Origin: Luidia sarsii
Taxonomy: Eukaryota > Echinodermata > Asteroidea > Paxillosida > Luidiidae
Assembly (NCBI GenBank): GCA_949987565.1
Contig: OX465109.1
Location: 11,982,509-12,046,508, forward strand
Length of the DNA: 64,000 bases
Direction of reading: 5' to 3'
The notes below the pieces were generated by a model. That model did not search any database and was not told the DNA's origin. It saw nothing but the letters and a program-made list of their open reading frames with translations. Shown piece by piece: positions 13,797 through 28,287 of the stretch (its first letter is position 1; every line of letters begins with the position of its first letter). The translations under genes were made by a program, and so were the position numbers.

Positions 13797-14476
13797 GAAC
13801 TCACCCTCAGCAGAGAGGAAGCTTGTATGTCTGGAATGAAGCGCATAACAGTCGGTGCAGTGTTCCTGGAAAGAAAAATAAACTTTACAGGTGAATATCT
13901 CCTTCGATATTAATTTCACAAAGCTAAAACTTGGCTTGCAAAGAGTCATTGAAATAGGCTATCGACTAGTATTAAATTGATTAATTTCGGACAAGAACAC
14001 GTGAAATCATCATCAAGCAAATGGAACTCACCCTTATAAGTGAGGCAGCTTGTATCTCTGGAACGTACAGCATAACAGTCGGCACAGTGTTCCTGGAAAG
14101 AAACAATACTTTGCAGGTTAATATCTCCCACGATATTACTTACACAAAGCTGAAACTTGGCCTGCAATGAGTCCTTGGAATAGGCTATCGACTAGTGTTA
14201 AAATATTTGAAATCGGACAATAACCAATGAAAGCATCATCAAGCAAAGGGAACTCACCCTTAGCAGAGAGGGAGCTTGTATCTCTGGAATGAAGCGCATA
14301 ACGGTCGGTGCAGTGTTCCTGGAAAGAAAAAGAAACTGAACAGGTGAATAATTCCTTCGATATTAATTTCACAAAGCTAAAACTTGGCTTGCAAAGAGTC
14401 CTTGAAATAGGCTATCGACTAGTATTAAATTGATTAATTTCGGACAAGAACACGTGAAATCATCATCAAGCAAATG

Positions 14477-14701
14477 GACTTCACCCTTATCAGTGAGGCA
14501 GCTTGTATCTCTGGAATGTACAGCATAACAGTCGGCGCAGTGTTCCTGGAAAGAAAAAATATTTTGCAGGTAATATCTCCTTTGATATTACTTTCACAAA
14601 GCTAAAACTTGGCCTGCAATGTGTCCTTGGGATAGGCTATCGACTAGTGTTAAAATATTTGAAATCGGACAAGAACCAATGAAAGCATCATCAAGCAAAG
14701 G
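14477..14701. repeat. B1 monomer with private 1 bp deletion
   Basis: gcaggataatatc reads gcaggtaatatc at 14570/14571, so the monomer is 225 bp. The same change is at 18645/18646 in the equivalent monomer 4,075 bp downstream and nowhere else that I found. It supports recent common ancestry of HOR copies 5 and 6. Confidence 0.85.
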
Positions 14702-16739
14702 GAACTCACCCTTAGCAGAGAGGGAGCTTGTATCTCTGGAATGAAGCGCATAACAGTCGGTGCAGTGTTCCTGGAAAGAAAAATAAACTTTACAGGTGAA
14801 TATCTCCTTCGATATTAATTTCACGAAGCTAAAACTTGGCTTGCAAAGAGTCCTTGAAATAGGCTATCGACTAGTATTAAATTGATTAATTTCGGACAAG
14901 AACACGTGATATCATCATCAAGCAAATGGAACTCACCCTTATCAGTGAGGCAGCTTGTATCTCTGGAATGTACAGCATAACAGTCGGCGCAGTGTTCCTG
15001 GAAAGAAAAAATATTTTGCAGGATAATATCTCCTTTGATATTACTTTCACAAAGCTGAAACTTGGCCTGCAATGTGTCCTTGGGATAGGCTATCGACTAG
15101 TGTTAAAATATTTGAAATCGGACAAGAACCAATGAAAGCACCATCAAGCAAAGGGAACTCACCCTTAGCAGAGAGGGAGCTTGTATGTCTGGAATGAAGC
15201 GCATAACAGTCGGTGCAGTGTTCCTGGAAAGAAAAAGAAACTTTACAGGTGAATATCTCCTTCGATATTAATTTCACAAAGCTAAAACTTGGCTTGCAAA
15301 GAGTCCTTGAAATAGGCTATCGACTAGTATTAAATTGATTAATTTCGGACAAGAACACGTGAAATCATCATCAAGCAAATGGAACTCACCCTTATCAGTG
15401 AGGCAGCTTGTATCTCTGGAATGTACAGCATAACAGTCGGTGCAGTGTTCCTGGAAAGAAAAAATACTTTTCAGGTTAATATCTCCCAAGATATTACTTA
15501 CACAAAGCTAAAACTTGGCCTACAATGTGTCCTTGGGATAGGCTATCGACTACTGTTAAAATATTTGAAATCGGACAAGAACCAATGAAAGCATCATCAA
15601 GCAAAGGGAACTCACCCTTAGCAGTGAGGCAGCTTGTATCTCTGGAATGTACAGCATAACAGTCGGCTCAATGTTTCTGGAAAGAAAAAATATTTTGCAG
15701 GATAATATCTCCTTTGATATTACTTTCACAAAGCTAAAACTTGGCCTGCAATGTGTCCTTGGGATAGGCTATCGACTAGTGTTAAAATATTTGAAATCGG
15801 ACAAGAACCAATGAAAGCATCATCAAGCAAAGGGAACTCACCCTTAGCAGAGAGGGAGCTTGTATGTCTGGAATGAAGCGCATAACAGTCGGTGCAGTGT
15901 TCCTGGAAAGAAAAAGAAACTTTACAGGTGAATATCTCCTTCGATATTAATTTCACAAAGCTAAAACTTGGCTTGCAAAGAGTCCTTGAAATAGGCTATC
16001 GACTAGTATTAAATTGATTAATTTCGGACAAGAACACGTGAAATCATCATCAAGCAAATGGAACTCACCCTTATCAGTGAGGCAGCTTGTATCTCTGGAA
16101 TGTACAGCATAACAGTCGGCTCAGTGTTTCTGGAATGGAAAATTACTTTGCAGGATAATATCTCCTTCAAAATTACTTTCACAAAGCTAAAACTTGGCCT
16201 GCAATGTGTCCTTGGGATAGGCTATCGACTAATGTTAAAATATTTGAAATCGGACAAGAACCAATGAAAGCATCATCAAGCAAAGGGAACTCACCCTTAG
16301 CAGAGAGGGAGCTTGTATCTCTGGAATGAAGCGCATAACAGTCGGTGCAGTGTTCCTGGAAAGAAAAAGAAACTTTACAGGTGAATATCTCCTTCGATAT
16401 TAATTTCACAAGGCTAAAACTTGGCTTGCAAAGAGTCCTTGAAATAGGCTATCGACTAGTATTAAATTGATTAATTTCGGACAAGAACACGTGAAATCAT
16501 CATCAAGCAAATAGAACTCACCCTTATTAGTGAGGCAGCTTGTATCTCTGGAATGTACAGCATAACAGTCGGTGCAGTGTTCCTGGAAAGAAAAAATACT
16601 TTTCAGGTTAATATCTCCCACAATATTACTTACACAAAGCTGAAACTTGGCCTGCAATGAGTCCTTGGAATAGGCTATCGACTAGTGTTAAAATATTTGA
16701 AATCAGACAAGAACCAATGAAAGCATCATCAAGCAAAGG

Positions 16740-16965
16740 GAACTCACCCTAGACAGTGAGGCAGCTTGTATCACTGGAATGTACAGCATAACAGTCGGCG
16801 CAGTGTTCCTGGAAAGAAAAAATATTTTGCAGGATAATATCTCCTTTGATATTACTTTCACAAAGCTAAAACTTGGCCTGCAATGTGTCCTTGGGATAGG
16901 CTATCGACTAGTGTTAAAATATTTCAAATCGGACAAGAACCAATGAAAGCATCATCAAGCAAAGG
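16740..16965. repeat. Hybrid B/B monomer at a one-dimer deletion
   Basis: The monomer begins with ccctagacagtgagg and cttgtatcactgg, like the B at 11306. It ends with atttcaaatcgg, the mark of the B at 11759. Copy 5 therefore lost exactly one 453 bp dimer by exchange between these two B monomers. In copy 6 both parents are still separate, at 20815 and 21268. Confidence 0.85.
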
Positions 16966-17871
16966 GAACTCACCCTTAGCAGAGAGGGAGCTTGTATGTC
17001 TGGAATGAAGCGCATAACAGTCGGTGCAGTGTTCCTGGAAAGAAAAAGAAACTTTACAGGTGAATATCTCCTTCGATATTATTTTCACAAAGCTAAAACT
17101 TGGCTTGCAAAGAGTCCTTGAAATAGGCTATCGACTAGTATTAAATTGATTAATTTCGGACAAGAACACGTGAAATCATCATCAAGCAAATGGAACTCAC
17201 CCTTATCAGTGAGGCAGCTTGTATCTCTAGAATGTACAGCATAACAGTCGGCGCAGTGTTCCTGGATAGAAAAAATACTTTTCAGGTTAATATCTCCCAC
17301 GATATTACTTACACAAAGCTGAAACTTGGCCTGCAATGAGTCCTTGGAATAGGCTATCGACTAGTGTTAAAATATTCGAAATCGGACAAGAACCAATGAA
17401 AGCATCATCAAGCAAAGGGAACTCACCCTTAGCAGAGAGGGAGCTTGTATCTCTGGAATGAAGCGCATAACAGTCGGTGCAGTGTTCCTGGAAAGAAAAA
17501 GAAACTTAACAGGTGAATATCTCCTTCGATATTAATTTCACAAAGCTAAAACTTGGCTTGCAAAGAGTCCTTGAAATAGGCTATCGACTAATATTAAATT
17601 GATTAATTTCGGACAAGAACACGTGAAATCATCATCAAGCAAATGGAACTCACCCTTATCAGTGAGGCAGCTTGTATCTCTGGAATGTACAGCATAACAG
17701 TCGGCTCAGTGTTTCTGGAATGAAAAATTACTTTGCAGGATAATATCTCCTTCAAAATTACTTTCACAAAGCTAAAACTTGGCCTGCAATGTGTCCTTGG
17801 GATAGGCTATCGACTAATGTTTAAATATTTGAAATCGGACAAGAACCAATGAAAGCATCATCAAGCAAAGG

Positions 17872-20800
17872 GAACTCACCCTCAGCAGAGAGGAAGCTTG
17901 TATGTCTGGAATGAAGCGCATAACAGTCGGTGCAGTGTTCCTGGAAAGAAAAATAAACTTTACAGGTGAATATCTCCTTCGATATTAATTTCACAAAGCT
18001 AAAACTTGGCTTGCAAAGAGTCATTGAAATAGGCTATCGACTAGTATTAAATTGATTAATTTCGGACAAGAACACGTGAAATCATCATCAAGCAAATGGA
18101 ACTCACCCTTATAAGTGAGGCAGCTTGTATCTCTGGAACGTACAGCATAACAGTCGGCACAGTGTTCCTGGAAAGAAACAATACTTTGCAGGTTAATATC
18201 TCCCACGATATTACTTACACAAAGCTGAAACTTGGCCTGCAATGAGTCCTTGGAATAGGCTATCGACTAGTGTTAAAATATTTGAAATCGGACAATAACC
18301 AATGAAAGCATCATCAAGCAAAGGGAACTCACCCTTAGCAGAGAGGGAGCTTGTATCTCTGGAATGAAGCGCATAACGGTCGGTGCAGTGTTCCTGGAAA
18401 GAAAAAGAAACTGAACAGGTGAATAATTCCTTCGATATTAATTTCACAAAGCTAAAACTTGGCTTGCAAAGAGTCCTTGAAATAGGCTATCGACTAGTAT
18501 TAAATTGATTAATTTCGGACAAGAACACGTGAAATCATCATCAAGCAAATGGACTTCACCCTTATCAGTGAGGCAGCTTGTATCTCTGGAATGTACAGCA
18601 TAACAGTCGGCGCAGTGTTCCTGGAAAGAAAAAATATTTTGCAGGTAATATCTCCTTTGATATTACTTTCACAAAGCTAAAACTTGGCCTGCAATGTGTC
18701 CTTGGGATAGGCTATCGACTAGTGTTAAAATATTTGAAATCGGACAAGAACCAATGAAAGCATCATCAAGCAAAGGGAACTCACCCTTAGCAGAGAGGGA
18801 GCTTGTATCTCTGGAATGAAGCGCATAACAGTCGGTGCAGTGTTCCTGGAAAGAAAAATAAACTTTACAGGTGAATATCTCCTTCGATATTAATTTCACG
18901 AAGCTAAAACTTGGCTTGCAAAGAGTCCTTGAAATAGGCTATCGACTAGTATTAAATTGATTAATTTCGGACAAGAACACGTGATATCATCATCAAGCAA
19001 ATGGAACTCACCCTTATCAGTGAGGCAGCTTGTATCTCTGGAATGTACAGCATAACAGTCGGCGCAGTGTTCCTGGAAAGAAAAAATATTTTGCAGGATA
19101 ATATCTCCTTTGATATTACTTTCACAAAGCTGAAACTTGGCCTGCAATGTGTCCTTGGGATAGGCTATCGACTAGTGTTAAAATATTTGAAATCGGACAA
19201 GAACCAATGAAAGCACCATCAAGCAAAGGGAACTCACCCTTAGCAGAGAGGGAGCTTGTATGTCTGGAATGAAGCGCATAACAGTCGGTGCAGTGTTCCT
19301 GGAAAGAAAAAGAAACTTTACAGGTGAATATCTCCTTCGATATTAATTTCACAAAGCTAAAACTTGGCTTGCAAAGAGTCCTTGAAATAGGCTATCGACT
19401 AGTATTAAATTGATTAATTTCGGACAAGAACACGTGAAATCATCATCAAGCAAATGGAACTCACCCTTATCAGTGAGGCAGCTTGTATCTCTGGAATGTA
19501 CAGCATAACAGTCGGTGCAGTGTTCCTGGAAAGAAAAAATACTTTTCAGGTTAATATCTCCCAAGATATTACTTACACAAAGCTAAAACTTGGCCTACAA
19601 TGTGTCCTTGGGATAGGCTATCGACTACTGTTAAAATATTTGAAATCGGACAAGAACCAATGAAAGCATCATCAAGCAAAGGGAACTCACCCTTAGCAGT
19701 GAGGCAGCTTGTATCTCTGGAATGTACAGCATAACAGTCGGCTCAATGTTTCTGGAAAGAAAAAATATTTTGCAGGATAATATCTCCTTTGATATTACTT
19801 TCACAAAGCTAAAACTTGGCCTGCAATGTGTCCTTGGGATAGGCTATCGACTAGTGTTAAAATATTTGAAATCGGACAAGAACCAATGAAAGCATCATCA
19901 AGCAAAGGGAACTCACCCTTAGCAGAGAGGGAGCTTGTATGTCTGGAATGAAGCGCATAACAGTCGGTGCAGTGTTCCTGGAAAGAAAAAGAAACTTTAC
20001 AGGTGAATATCTCCTTCGATATTAATTTCACAAAGCTAAAACTTGGCTTGCAAAGAGTCCTTGAAATAGGCTATCGACTAGTATTAAATTGATTAATTTC
20101 GGACAAGAACACGTGAAATCATCATCAAGCAAATGGAACTCACCCTTATCAGTGAGGCAGCTTGTATCTCTGGAATGTACAGCATAACAGTCGGCTCAGT
20201 GTTTCTGGAATGGAAAATTACTTTGCAGGATAATATCTCCTTCAAAATTACTTTCACAAAGCTAAAACTTGGCCTGCAATGTGTCCTTGGGATAGGCTAT
20301 CGACTAATGTTAAAATATTTGAAATCGGACAAGAACCAATGAAAGCATCATCAAGCAAAGGGAACTCACCCTTAGCAGAGAGGGAGCTTGTATCTCTGGA
20401 ATGAAGCGCATAACAGTCGGTGCAGTGTTCCTGGAAAGAAAAAGAAACTTTACAGGTGAATATCTCCTTCGATATTAATTTCACAAGGCTAAAACTTGGC
20501 TTGCAAAGAGTCCTTGAAATAGGCTATCGACTAGTATTAAATTGATTAATTTCGGACAAGAACACGTGAAATCATCATCAAGCAAATAGAACTCACCCTT
20601 ATTAGTGAGGCAGCTTGTATCTCTGGAATGTACAGCATAACAGTCGGTGCAGTGTTCCTGGAAAGAAAAAATACTTTTCAGGTTAATATCTCCCACAATA
20701 TTACTTACACAAAGCTGAAACTTGGCCTGCAATGAGTCCTTGGAATAGGCTATCGACTAGTGTTAAAATATTTGAAATCAGACAAGAACCAATGAAAGCA

Positions 20801-22399
20801 TCATCAAGCAAAGGGAACTCACCCTAGACAGTGAGGCAGCTTGTATCACTGGAATGTACAGCATAACAGTCGGCGCAGTGTTCCTGGAAAGAAAAAATAT
20901 TTTGCAGGATAATATCTCCTTTGATATTACTTTCACAAAGCTAAAACTTGGCCTGCAATGTGTCCTTGGGATAGGCTATCGACTAGTGTTAAAATATTTG
21001 AAATCGGACAAGAACCAATGAAAGCATCATCAAGCAAAGGGAACTCACCCTTAGCAGAGAGGGAGCTTGTATGTCTGGAATGAAGCGCATAACAGTCGGT
21101 GCAGTGTTCCTGGAAAGAAAAAGAAACTTTACAGGTGAATATCTCCTTCGATATTAATTTCACAAAGCTAAAACTTGGCTTGCAAAGAGTCCTTGAAATA
21201 GGCTATCGACTAGTATTAAATTGATTAATTTCGGACAAGAACACGTGAAATCATCATCAAGCAAATGGAACTCACCCTTATCAGTGAGGCAGCTTGTATC
21301 TCTGGAATGTACAGCATAACAGTCGGCGCAGTGTTCCTGGAAAGAAAAAATATTTTGCAGGATAATATCTCCTTTGATATTACTTTCACAAAGCTAAAAC
21401 TTGGCCTGCAATGTGTCCTTGGGATAGGCTATCGACTAGTGTTAAAATATTTCAAATCGGACAAGAACCAATGAAAGCATCATCAAGCAAAGGGAACTCA
21501 CCCTTAGCAGAGAGGGAGCTTGTATGTCTGGAATGAAGCGCATAACAGTCGGTGCAGTGTTCCTGGAAAGAAAAAGAAACTTTACAGGTGAATATCTCCT
21601 TCGATATTATTTTCACAAAGCTAAAACTTGGCTTGCAAAGAGTCCTTGAAATAGGCTATCGACTAGTATTAAATTGATTAATTTCGGACAAGAACACGTG
21701 AAATCATCATCAAGCAAATGGAACTCACCCTTATCAGTGAGGCAGCTTGTATCTCTAGAATGTACAGCATAACAGTCGGCGCAGTGTTCCTGGATAGAAA
21801 AAATACTTTTCAGGTTAATATCTCCCACGATATTACTTACACAAAGCTGAAACTTGGCCTGCAATGAGTCCTTGGAATAGGCTATCGACTAGTGTTAAAA
21901 TATTCGAAATCGGACAAGAACCAATGAAAGCATCATCAAGCAAAGGGAACTCACCCTTAGCAGAGAGGGAGCTTGTATCTCTGGAATGAAGCGCATAACA
22001 GTCGGTGCAGTGTTCCTGGAAAGAAAAAGAAACTTAACAGGTGAATATCTCCTTCGATATTAATTTCACAAAGCTAAAACTTGGCTTGCAAAGAGTCCTT
22101 GAAATAGGCTATCGACTAATATTAAATTGATTAATTTCGGACAAGAACACGTGAAATCATCATCAAGCAAATGGAACTCACCCTTATCAGTGAGGCAGCT
22201 TGTATCTCTGGAATGTACAGCATAACAGTCGGCTCAGTGTTTCTGGAATGAAAAATTACTTTGCAGGATAATATCTCCTTCAAAATTACTTTCACAAAGC
22301 TAAAACTTGGCCTCCAATGTGTCCTTGGGATAGGCTATCGACTAATGTTTAAATATTTGAAATCGGACAAGAACCAATGAAAGCATCATCAAGCAAAGG
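17872..22399. repeat. Region I HOR copy 6: 20 monomers, 4,528 bp
   Basis: The order is the same as copy 3, starting A17872 B18099 A18325 B18552 A18777 and ending A21947 B22174, with B-B junctions at 19457/19683 and 20589/20815. B18552 carries the same one-base deletion (gcaggtaat, 18645/18646) as copy 5. A18325 has gaaactgaacagg as in copies 4, 5 and 7, while copies 1-3 have gaaactttacagg. Copies 5 and 6 are thus nearest relatives in this part. Confidence 0.92.
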
Positions 22400-25300
22400 G
22401 AACTCACCCTCAGCAGAGAGGAAGCTTGTATGTCTGGAATGAAGCGCATAACAGTCGGTGCAGTGTTCCTGGAAAGAAAAATAAACTTTACAGGTGAATA
22501 TCTCCTTCGATATTAATTTCACAAAGCTAAAACTTGGCTTGCAAAGAGTCATTGAAATAGGCTATCGACTAGTATTAAATTGATTAATTTCGGACAAGAA
22601 CACGTGAAATCATCATCAAGCAAATGGAACTCACCCTTATAAGTGAGGCAGCTTGTATCTCTGGAACGTACAGCATAACAGTCGGCACAGTGTTCCTGGA
22701 AAGAAACAATACTTTGCAGGTTAATATCTCCCACGATATTACTTACACAAAGCTGAAACTTGGCCTGCAATGAGTCCTTGGAATAGGCTATCGACTAGTG
22801 TTAAAATATTTGAAATCGGACAATAACCAATGAAAGCATCATCAAGCAAAGGGAACTCACCCTTAGCAGAGAGGGAGCTTGTATCTCTGGAATGAAGCGC
22901 ATAACGGTCGGTGCAGTGTTCCTGGAAAGAAAAAGAAACTGAACAGGTGAATAATTCCTTCGATATTAATTTCACAAAGCTAAAACTTGGCTTGCAAAGA
23001 GTCCTTGAAATAGGCTATCGACTAGTATTAAATTGATTAATTTCGGACAAGAACACGTAAAATCATCATCAAGCAAATGGACTTCACCCTTATCAGTGAG
23101 GCAGCTTGTATCTCTGGAATGTACAGCATAACAGTCGGCGCAGTGTTCCTGGAAAGAAAAAATATTTTGCAGGATAATATCTCCTTTGATATTACTTTCA
23201 CAAAGCTAAAACTTGGCCTGCAATGTGTCCTTGGGATAGGCTATCGACTAGTGTTAAAATATTTGAAATCGGACAAGAACCAATGAAAGCATCATCAAGC
23301 AAAGGGAACTCACCCTTAGCAGAGAGGGAGCTTGTATCTCTGGAATGAAGCGCATAACAGTCGGTGCAGTGTTCCTGGAAAGAAAAATACACTTTACAGG
23401 TGAATATCTCCTTCGATATTAATTTCACGAAGCTAAAACTTGGCTTGCAAAGAGTCCTTGAAATAGGCTATCGACTAGTATTAAATTGATTAATTTCGGA
23501 CAAGAACACGTGATATCATCATCAAGCAAATGGAACTCACCCTTATCAGTGAGGCAGCTTGTATCTCTGGAATGTACAGCATAACAGTCGGCGCAGTGTT
23601 CCTGGAAAGAAAAATTTTTTTGCAGGATAATATCTCCTTTGATATTACTTTCACAAAGCTGAAACTTGGCCTGCAATGTGTCCTTGGGATAGGCTATCGA
23701 CTAGTGTTAAAATATTTGAAATCGGACAAGAACCAATGAAAGCACCATCAAGCAAAGGGAACTCACCCTTAGCAGAGAGGGAGCTTGTATGTCTGGAATG
23801 AAGCGCATAACAGTCGGTGCAGTGTTCAAGGAAAGAAAAAGAAACTTTACAGGTGAATATCTCCTTCGATATTAATTTCACAAAGCTAAAACTTGGCTTG
23901 CAAAGAGTCCTTGAAATAGGCTATCGACTAGTATTAAATTGATTAATTTCGGACAAGAACACGTGAAATCATCATCAAGCAAATGGAACTCACCCTTATC
24001 AGTGAGGCAGCTTGTATCTCTGGAATGTACAGCATAACAGTCGGTGCAGTGTTCCTGGAAAGAAAAAATACTTTTCAGGTTAATATCTCCCAAGATATTA
24101 CTTACACAAAGCTAAAACTTGGCCTACAATGTGTCCTTGGGATAGGCTATCGACTACTGTTAAAATATTTGAAATCGGACAAGAACCAATGAAAGCATCA
24201 TCAAGCAAAGGGAACTCACCCTTAGCAGTGAGGCAGCTTGTATCTCTGGAATGTACAGCATAACAGTCGGCTCAATGTTTCTGGAAAGAAAAAATATTTT
24301 GCAGGATAATATCTCCTTTGATATTACTTTCACAAAGCTAAAACTTGGCCTGCAATGTGTCCTTGGGATAGGCTTTCGACTAGTGTTAAAATATTTGAAA
24401 TCGGACAAGAACCAATGAAAGCATCATCAAGCAAAGGGAACTCACCCTTAGCAGAGAGGGAGCTTGTATGTCTGGAATGAAGCGCATAACAGTCGGTGCA
24501 GTGTTCCTGGAAAGAAAAATAAACTTTACAGGTGAATATCTCCTTCGATATTAATTTCACGAAGCTAAAACTTGGCTTGCAAAGAGTCCTTGAAATAGGC
24601 TATCGACTAGTATTAAATTGATTAATTTCGGACAAGAACACGTGATATCATCATCAAGCAAATGGAACTCACCCTTATCAGTGAGGCAGCTTGTATCTCT
24701 GGAATGTACAGCATAACAGTCGGCTCAGTGTTTCTGGAATGGAAAATTACTTTGCAGGATAATATCTCCTTCAAAATTATTTTCACAAAGCTAAAACTTG
24801 GCCTGCAATGTGTCCTTGGGATAGGCTATCGACTAATGTTAAAATATTTGAAATCGGACAAGAACCAATGAAAGCATCATCAAGCAAAGGGAACTCACCC
24901 TTAGCAGAGAGGGAGCTTGTATCTCTGGAATGAAGCGCATAACAGTCGGTGCAGTGTTCCTGGAAAGAAAAAGAAACTTTACAGGTGAATATCTCCTTCG
25001 ATATTAATTTCACAAGGCTAAAACTTGGCTTGCAAAGAGTCCTTGAAATAGGCTATCGACTAGTATTAAATTGATTAATTTCGGACAAGAACACGTGAAA
25101 TCATCATCAAGCAAATGGAACTCACCCTTATTAGTGAGGCAGCTTGTATCTCTGGAATGTACAGCATAACAGTCGGTGCAGTGTTCCTGGAAAGAAAAAA
25201 TACTTTTCAGGTTAATATCTCCCACAATATTACTTACACAAAGCTGAAACTTGGCCTGCAATGAGTCCTTGGAATAGGCTATCGACTAGTGTTAAAATAT

Positions 25301-28287
25301 TTGAAATCAGACAAGAACCAATGAAAGCATCATCAAGCAAAGGGAACTCACCCTAAGCAGTGAGGCAGCTTGTATCTCTGGAATGTACAGCATAACAGTC
25401 GGCGCAGTGTTCCTGGAAAGAAAAAATATTTTGCAGGATAATATCTCCTTTGATATTACTTTCACAAAGCTAAAACTTGGCCTGCAATGTGTCCTTGGGA
25501 TAGGCTATCGACTAGTGTTAAAATATTTGAAATCGGACAAGAACCAATGAAAGCATCATCAAGCAAAGGGAACTCACCCTTAGCAGAGAGGGAGCTTGTA
25601 TGTCTGGAATGAAGCGCATAACAGTCGGTGCAGTGTTCCTGGAAAGAAAAAGAAACTTTACAGGTGAATAATTCCTTAGATATTAATTTCACAAAGCTAA
25701 AACTTGGCTTGCAAAGAGTCCTTGAAATAGGCTATCGACTAGTATTAAATTGATTAATTTCGGACAAGAACACGTGAAATCATCATCAAGCAAATGGACT
25801 TCACCCTTATCAGTGAGGCAGCTTGTATCTCTGGAATGTACAGCATAACAGTCGGCGCAGTGTTCCTGGAAAGAAAAAATATTTTGCAGGATAATATCTC
25901 CTTTGATATTACTTTCACAAAGCTAAAACTTGGCCTGCAATGTGTCCTTGGGATAGGCTATCGACTAGTGTTAAAATATTTGAAATCGGACAAGAACCAA
26001 TGAAAGCATCATCAAGCAAAGGGAACTCACCCTAAGCAGAGAGGGAGCTTGTATCTCTGGAATGAAGCGCATAACAGTCGGTGCAGTGTTCCTGGAAAGA
26101 AAAATAAACTTTACAGGTGAATATCTCCTTCGATATTAATTTCACGAAGCTAAAACTTGGCTTGCAAAGAGTCCTTGAAATAGGCTATCGACTAGTATTA
26201 AATTGATTAATTTCGGACAAGAACACGTGATATCATCATCAAGCAAATGGAACTCACCCTTATCAGTGAGGCAGCTTGTATCTCTGGAATGTACAGCATA
26301 ACAGTCGGCGCAGTGTTCCTGGAAAGAAAAAATATTTTGCAGGATAATATCTCCTTTGATATTACTTTCACAAAGCTGAAACTTGGCCTGCAATGTGTCC
26401 TTGGGATAGGCTATCGACTAGTGTTAAAATATTTGAAATCGGACAAGAACCAATGAAAGCACCATCAAGCAAAGGGAACTCACCCTTAGCAGAGAGGGAG
26501 CTTGTATGTCTGGAATGAAGCGCATAACAGTCGGTGCAGTGTTCCTGGAAAGAAAAAGAAACTTTACAGGTGAATATCTCCTTCGATATTAATTTCACAA
26601 AGCTAAAACTTGGCTTGCAAAGAGTCCTTGAAATAGGCTATCGACTAGTATTAAATTGATTAATTTCGGACAAGAACACGTGAAATCATCATCAAGCAAA
26701 TGGAACTCACCCTTATCAGTGAGGCAGCTTGTATCTCTGGAATGTACAGCATAACAGTCGGCTCAGTGTTTCTGGAATGGAAAATTACTTTGCAGGATAA
26801 TATCTCCTTCAAAATTACTTTCACAAAGCTAAAACTTGGCCTGCAATGTGTCCTTGGGATAGGCTATCGACTAATGTTAAAATATTTGAAATCGGACAAG
26901 ATCCAATGAAAGCATCATCAAGCAAAGGGAACTCACCCTTAGCAGAGAGGGAGCTTGTATCTCTGGAATGAAGCGCATAACAGTCGGTGCAGTGTTCCTG
27001 GAAAGAAAAAGAAACTTTACAGGTGAATATCTCCTTCGATATTAATTTCACAAGGCTAAAACTTGGCTTGCAAAGAGTCCTTGAAATAGGCTATCGACTA
27101 GTATTAAATTGATTAATTTCGGACAAGAACACGTGAAATCATCATCAAGCAAATGGAACTCACCCTTATTAGTGAGGCAGCTTGTATCTCTGGAATGTAC
27201 AGCATAACAGTCGGTGCAGTGTTCCTGGAAAGAAAAAATACTTTTCAGGTTAATATCTCCCACAATATTACTTACACAAAGCTGAAACTTGGCCTGCAAT
27301 GAGTCCTTGGAATAGGCTATCGACTAGTGTTAAAATATTTGAAATCAGACAAGAACCAATGAAAGCATCATCAAGCAAAGGGAACTCACCCTAAGCAGTG
27401 AGGCAGCTTGTATCTCTGGAATGTACAGCATAACAGTCGGCGCAGTGTTCCTGGAAAGAAAAAGAAACTTTACAGGTGAATATCTCCTTCGATATTAATT
27501 TCACAAAGCTAAAACTTGGCTTGCAAAGAGTCCTTGAAATAGGCTATCGACTAGTATTAAATTGATTAATTTCGGACAAGAACACGTGAAATCATCATCA
27601 AGCAAATGGAACTCACCCTTATCAGTGAGGCAGCTTGTATCTCTAGAATGTACAGCATAACAGTCGGCGCAGTGTTCCTGGATAGAAAAAATACTTTTCA
27701 GGTTAATATCTCCCACGATATTACTTACACAAAGCTGAAACTTGGCCTGCAATGAGTCCTTGGAATAGGCTATCGACTAGTGTTAAAATATTCGAAATCG
27801 GACAAGAACCAATGAAAGCATTATCAAGCAAAGGGAACTCATCCTTAGCAGAGAGGGAGCTTGTATCTCTGGAATGAAGCGCATAACAGTCGGTGCAGTG
27901 TTCCTGGAAAGAAAAAGAAACTGAACAGGTGAATATCTCCTTCGATATTAATTTCACAAAGCTAAAACTTGGCTTGCAAAGGGTCCTTGAAATAGGCTAT
28001 CGACTAATATTAAATTGATTAATTTCGGACAAGAACACGTGAAATCATCATCAAGCAAATGGAACTCACCCTTATCAGTGAGGCAGCTTGTATCTCTGGA
28101 ATGTACAGCATAACAGTCGGCTCAGTGTTTCTGGAATGAAAAATTACTTTGCAGGATAATATCTCCTTCAAAATTACTTTCACAAAGCTAAAACTTGGCC
28201 TGCAATGTGTCCTTGGGATAGGCTATCGACTAATGTTAAAATATTTGAAATCGGACAAGAACCAATGAAAGCATCATCAAGCAAAGG
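22400..28287. repeat. Region I HOR copy 7: 26 monomers, 5,888 bp
   Basis: Order: A22400 B22627 A22853 B23080 A23306 B23533 A23759 B23986 B24212 A24438 B24665 A24891 B25118 B25344 A25570 B25797 A26023 B26250 A26476 B26703 A26929 B27156 hybrid27382 B27609 A27835 B28062. The section from A26023 to B27156 repeats monomer types already used from A23306 to B25118, so this copy is expanded. Singletons include gaaaaatttttttgc near 23610 and gttcaaggaaag near 23826. Its length equals the region II 26-monomer unit by coincidence of counts; the monomer order differs. Confidence 0.9.
27382..27608. repeat. Hybrid B-to-A monomer
   Basis: It opens as a B (ccctaagcagtgaggc, gaatgtacagc, ggcgcag) and changes at about offset 78 to A sequence (gaaactttacaggtgaat, cttgcaaagag, CACGTG near its right end). 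Total length is 227, the A length, because the A-specific extra base is included. It ends with the A-type caagcaaatg and is followed by a B. Confidence 0.88.

Larger units (their letters stand above)
13797..17871. repeat. Region I HOR copy 5: 18 monomers, 4,075 bp
   Basis: Order: A13797 B14024 A14250 B14477 A14702 B14929 A15155 B15382 B15608 A15834 B16061 A16287 B16514 B16740 A16966 B17193 A17419 B17646. It matches copy 3 except that one A-B pair (the equivalents of 11532 and 11759) is gone. B14477 is 225 bp: gcaggataat has become gcaggtaat at 14570/14571. That deletion is shared with copy 6 but not with copies 3 or 7. Confidence 0.92.
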
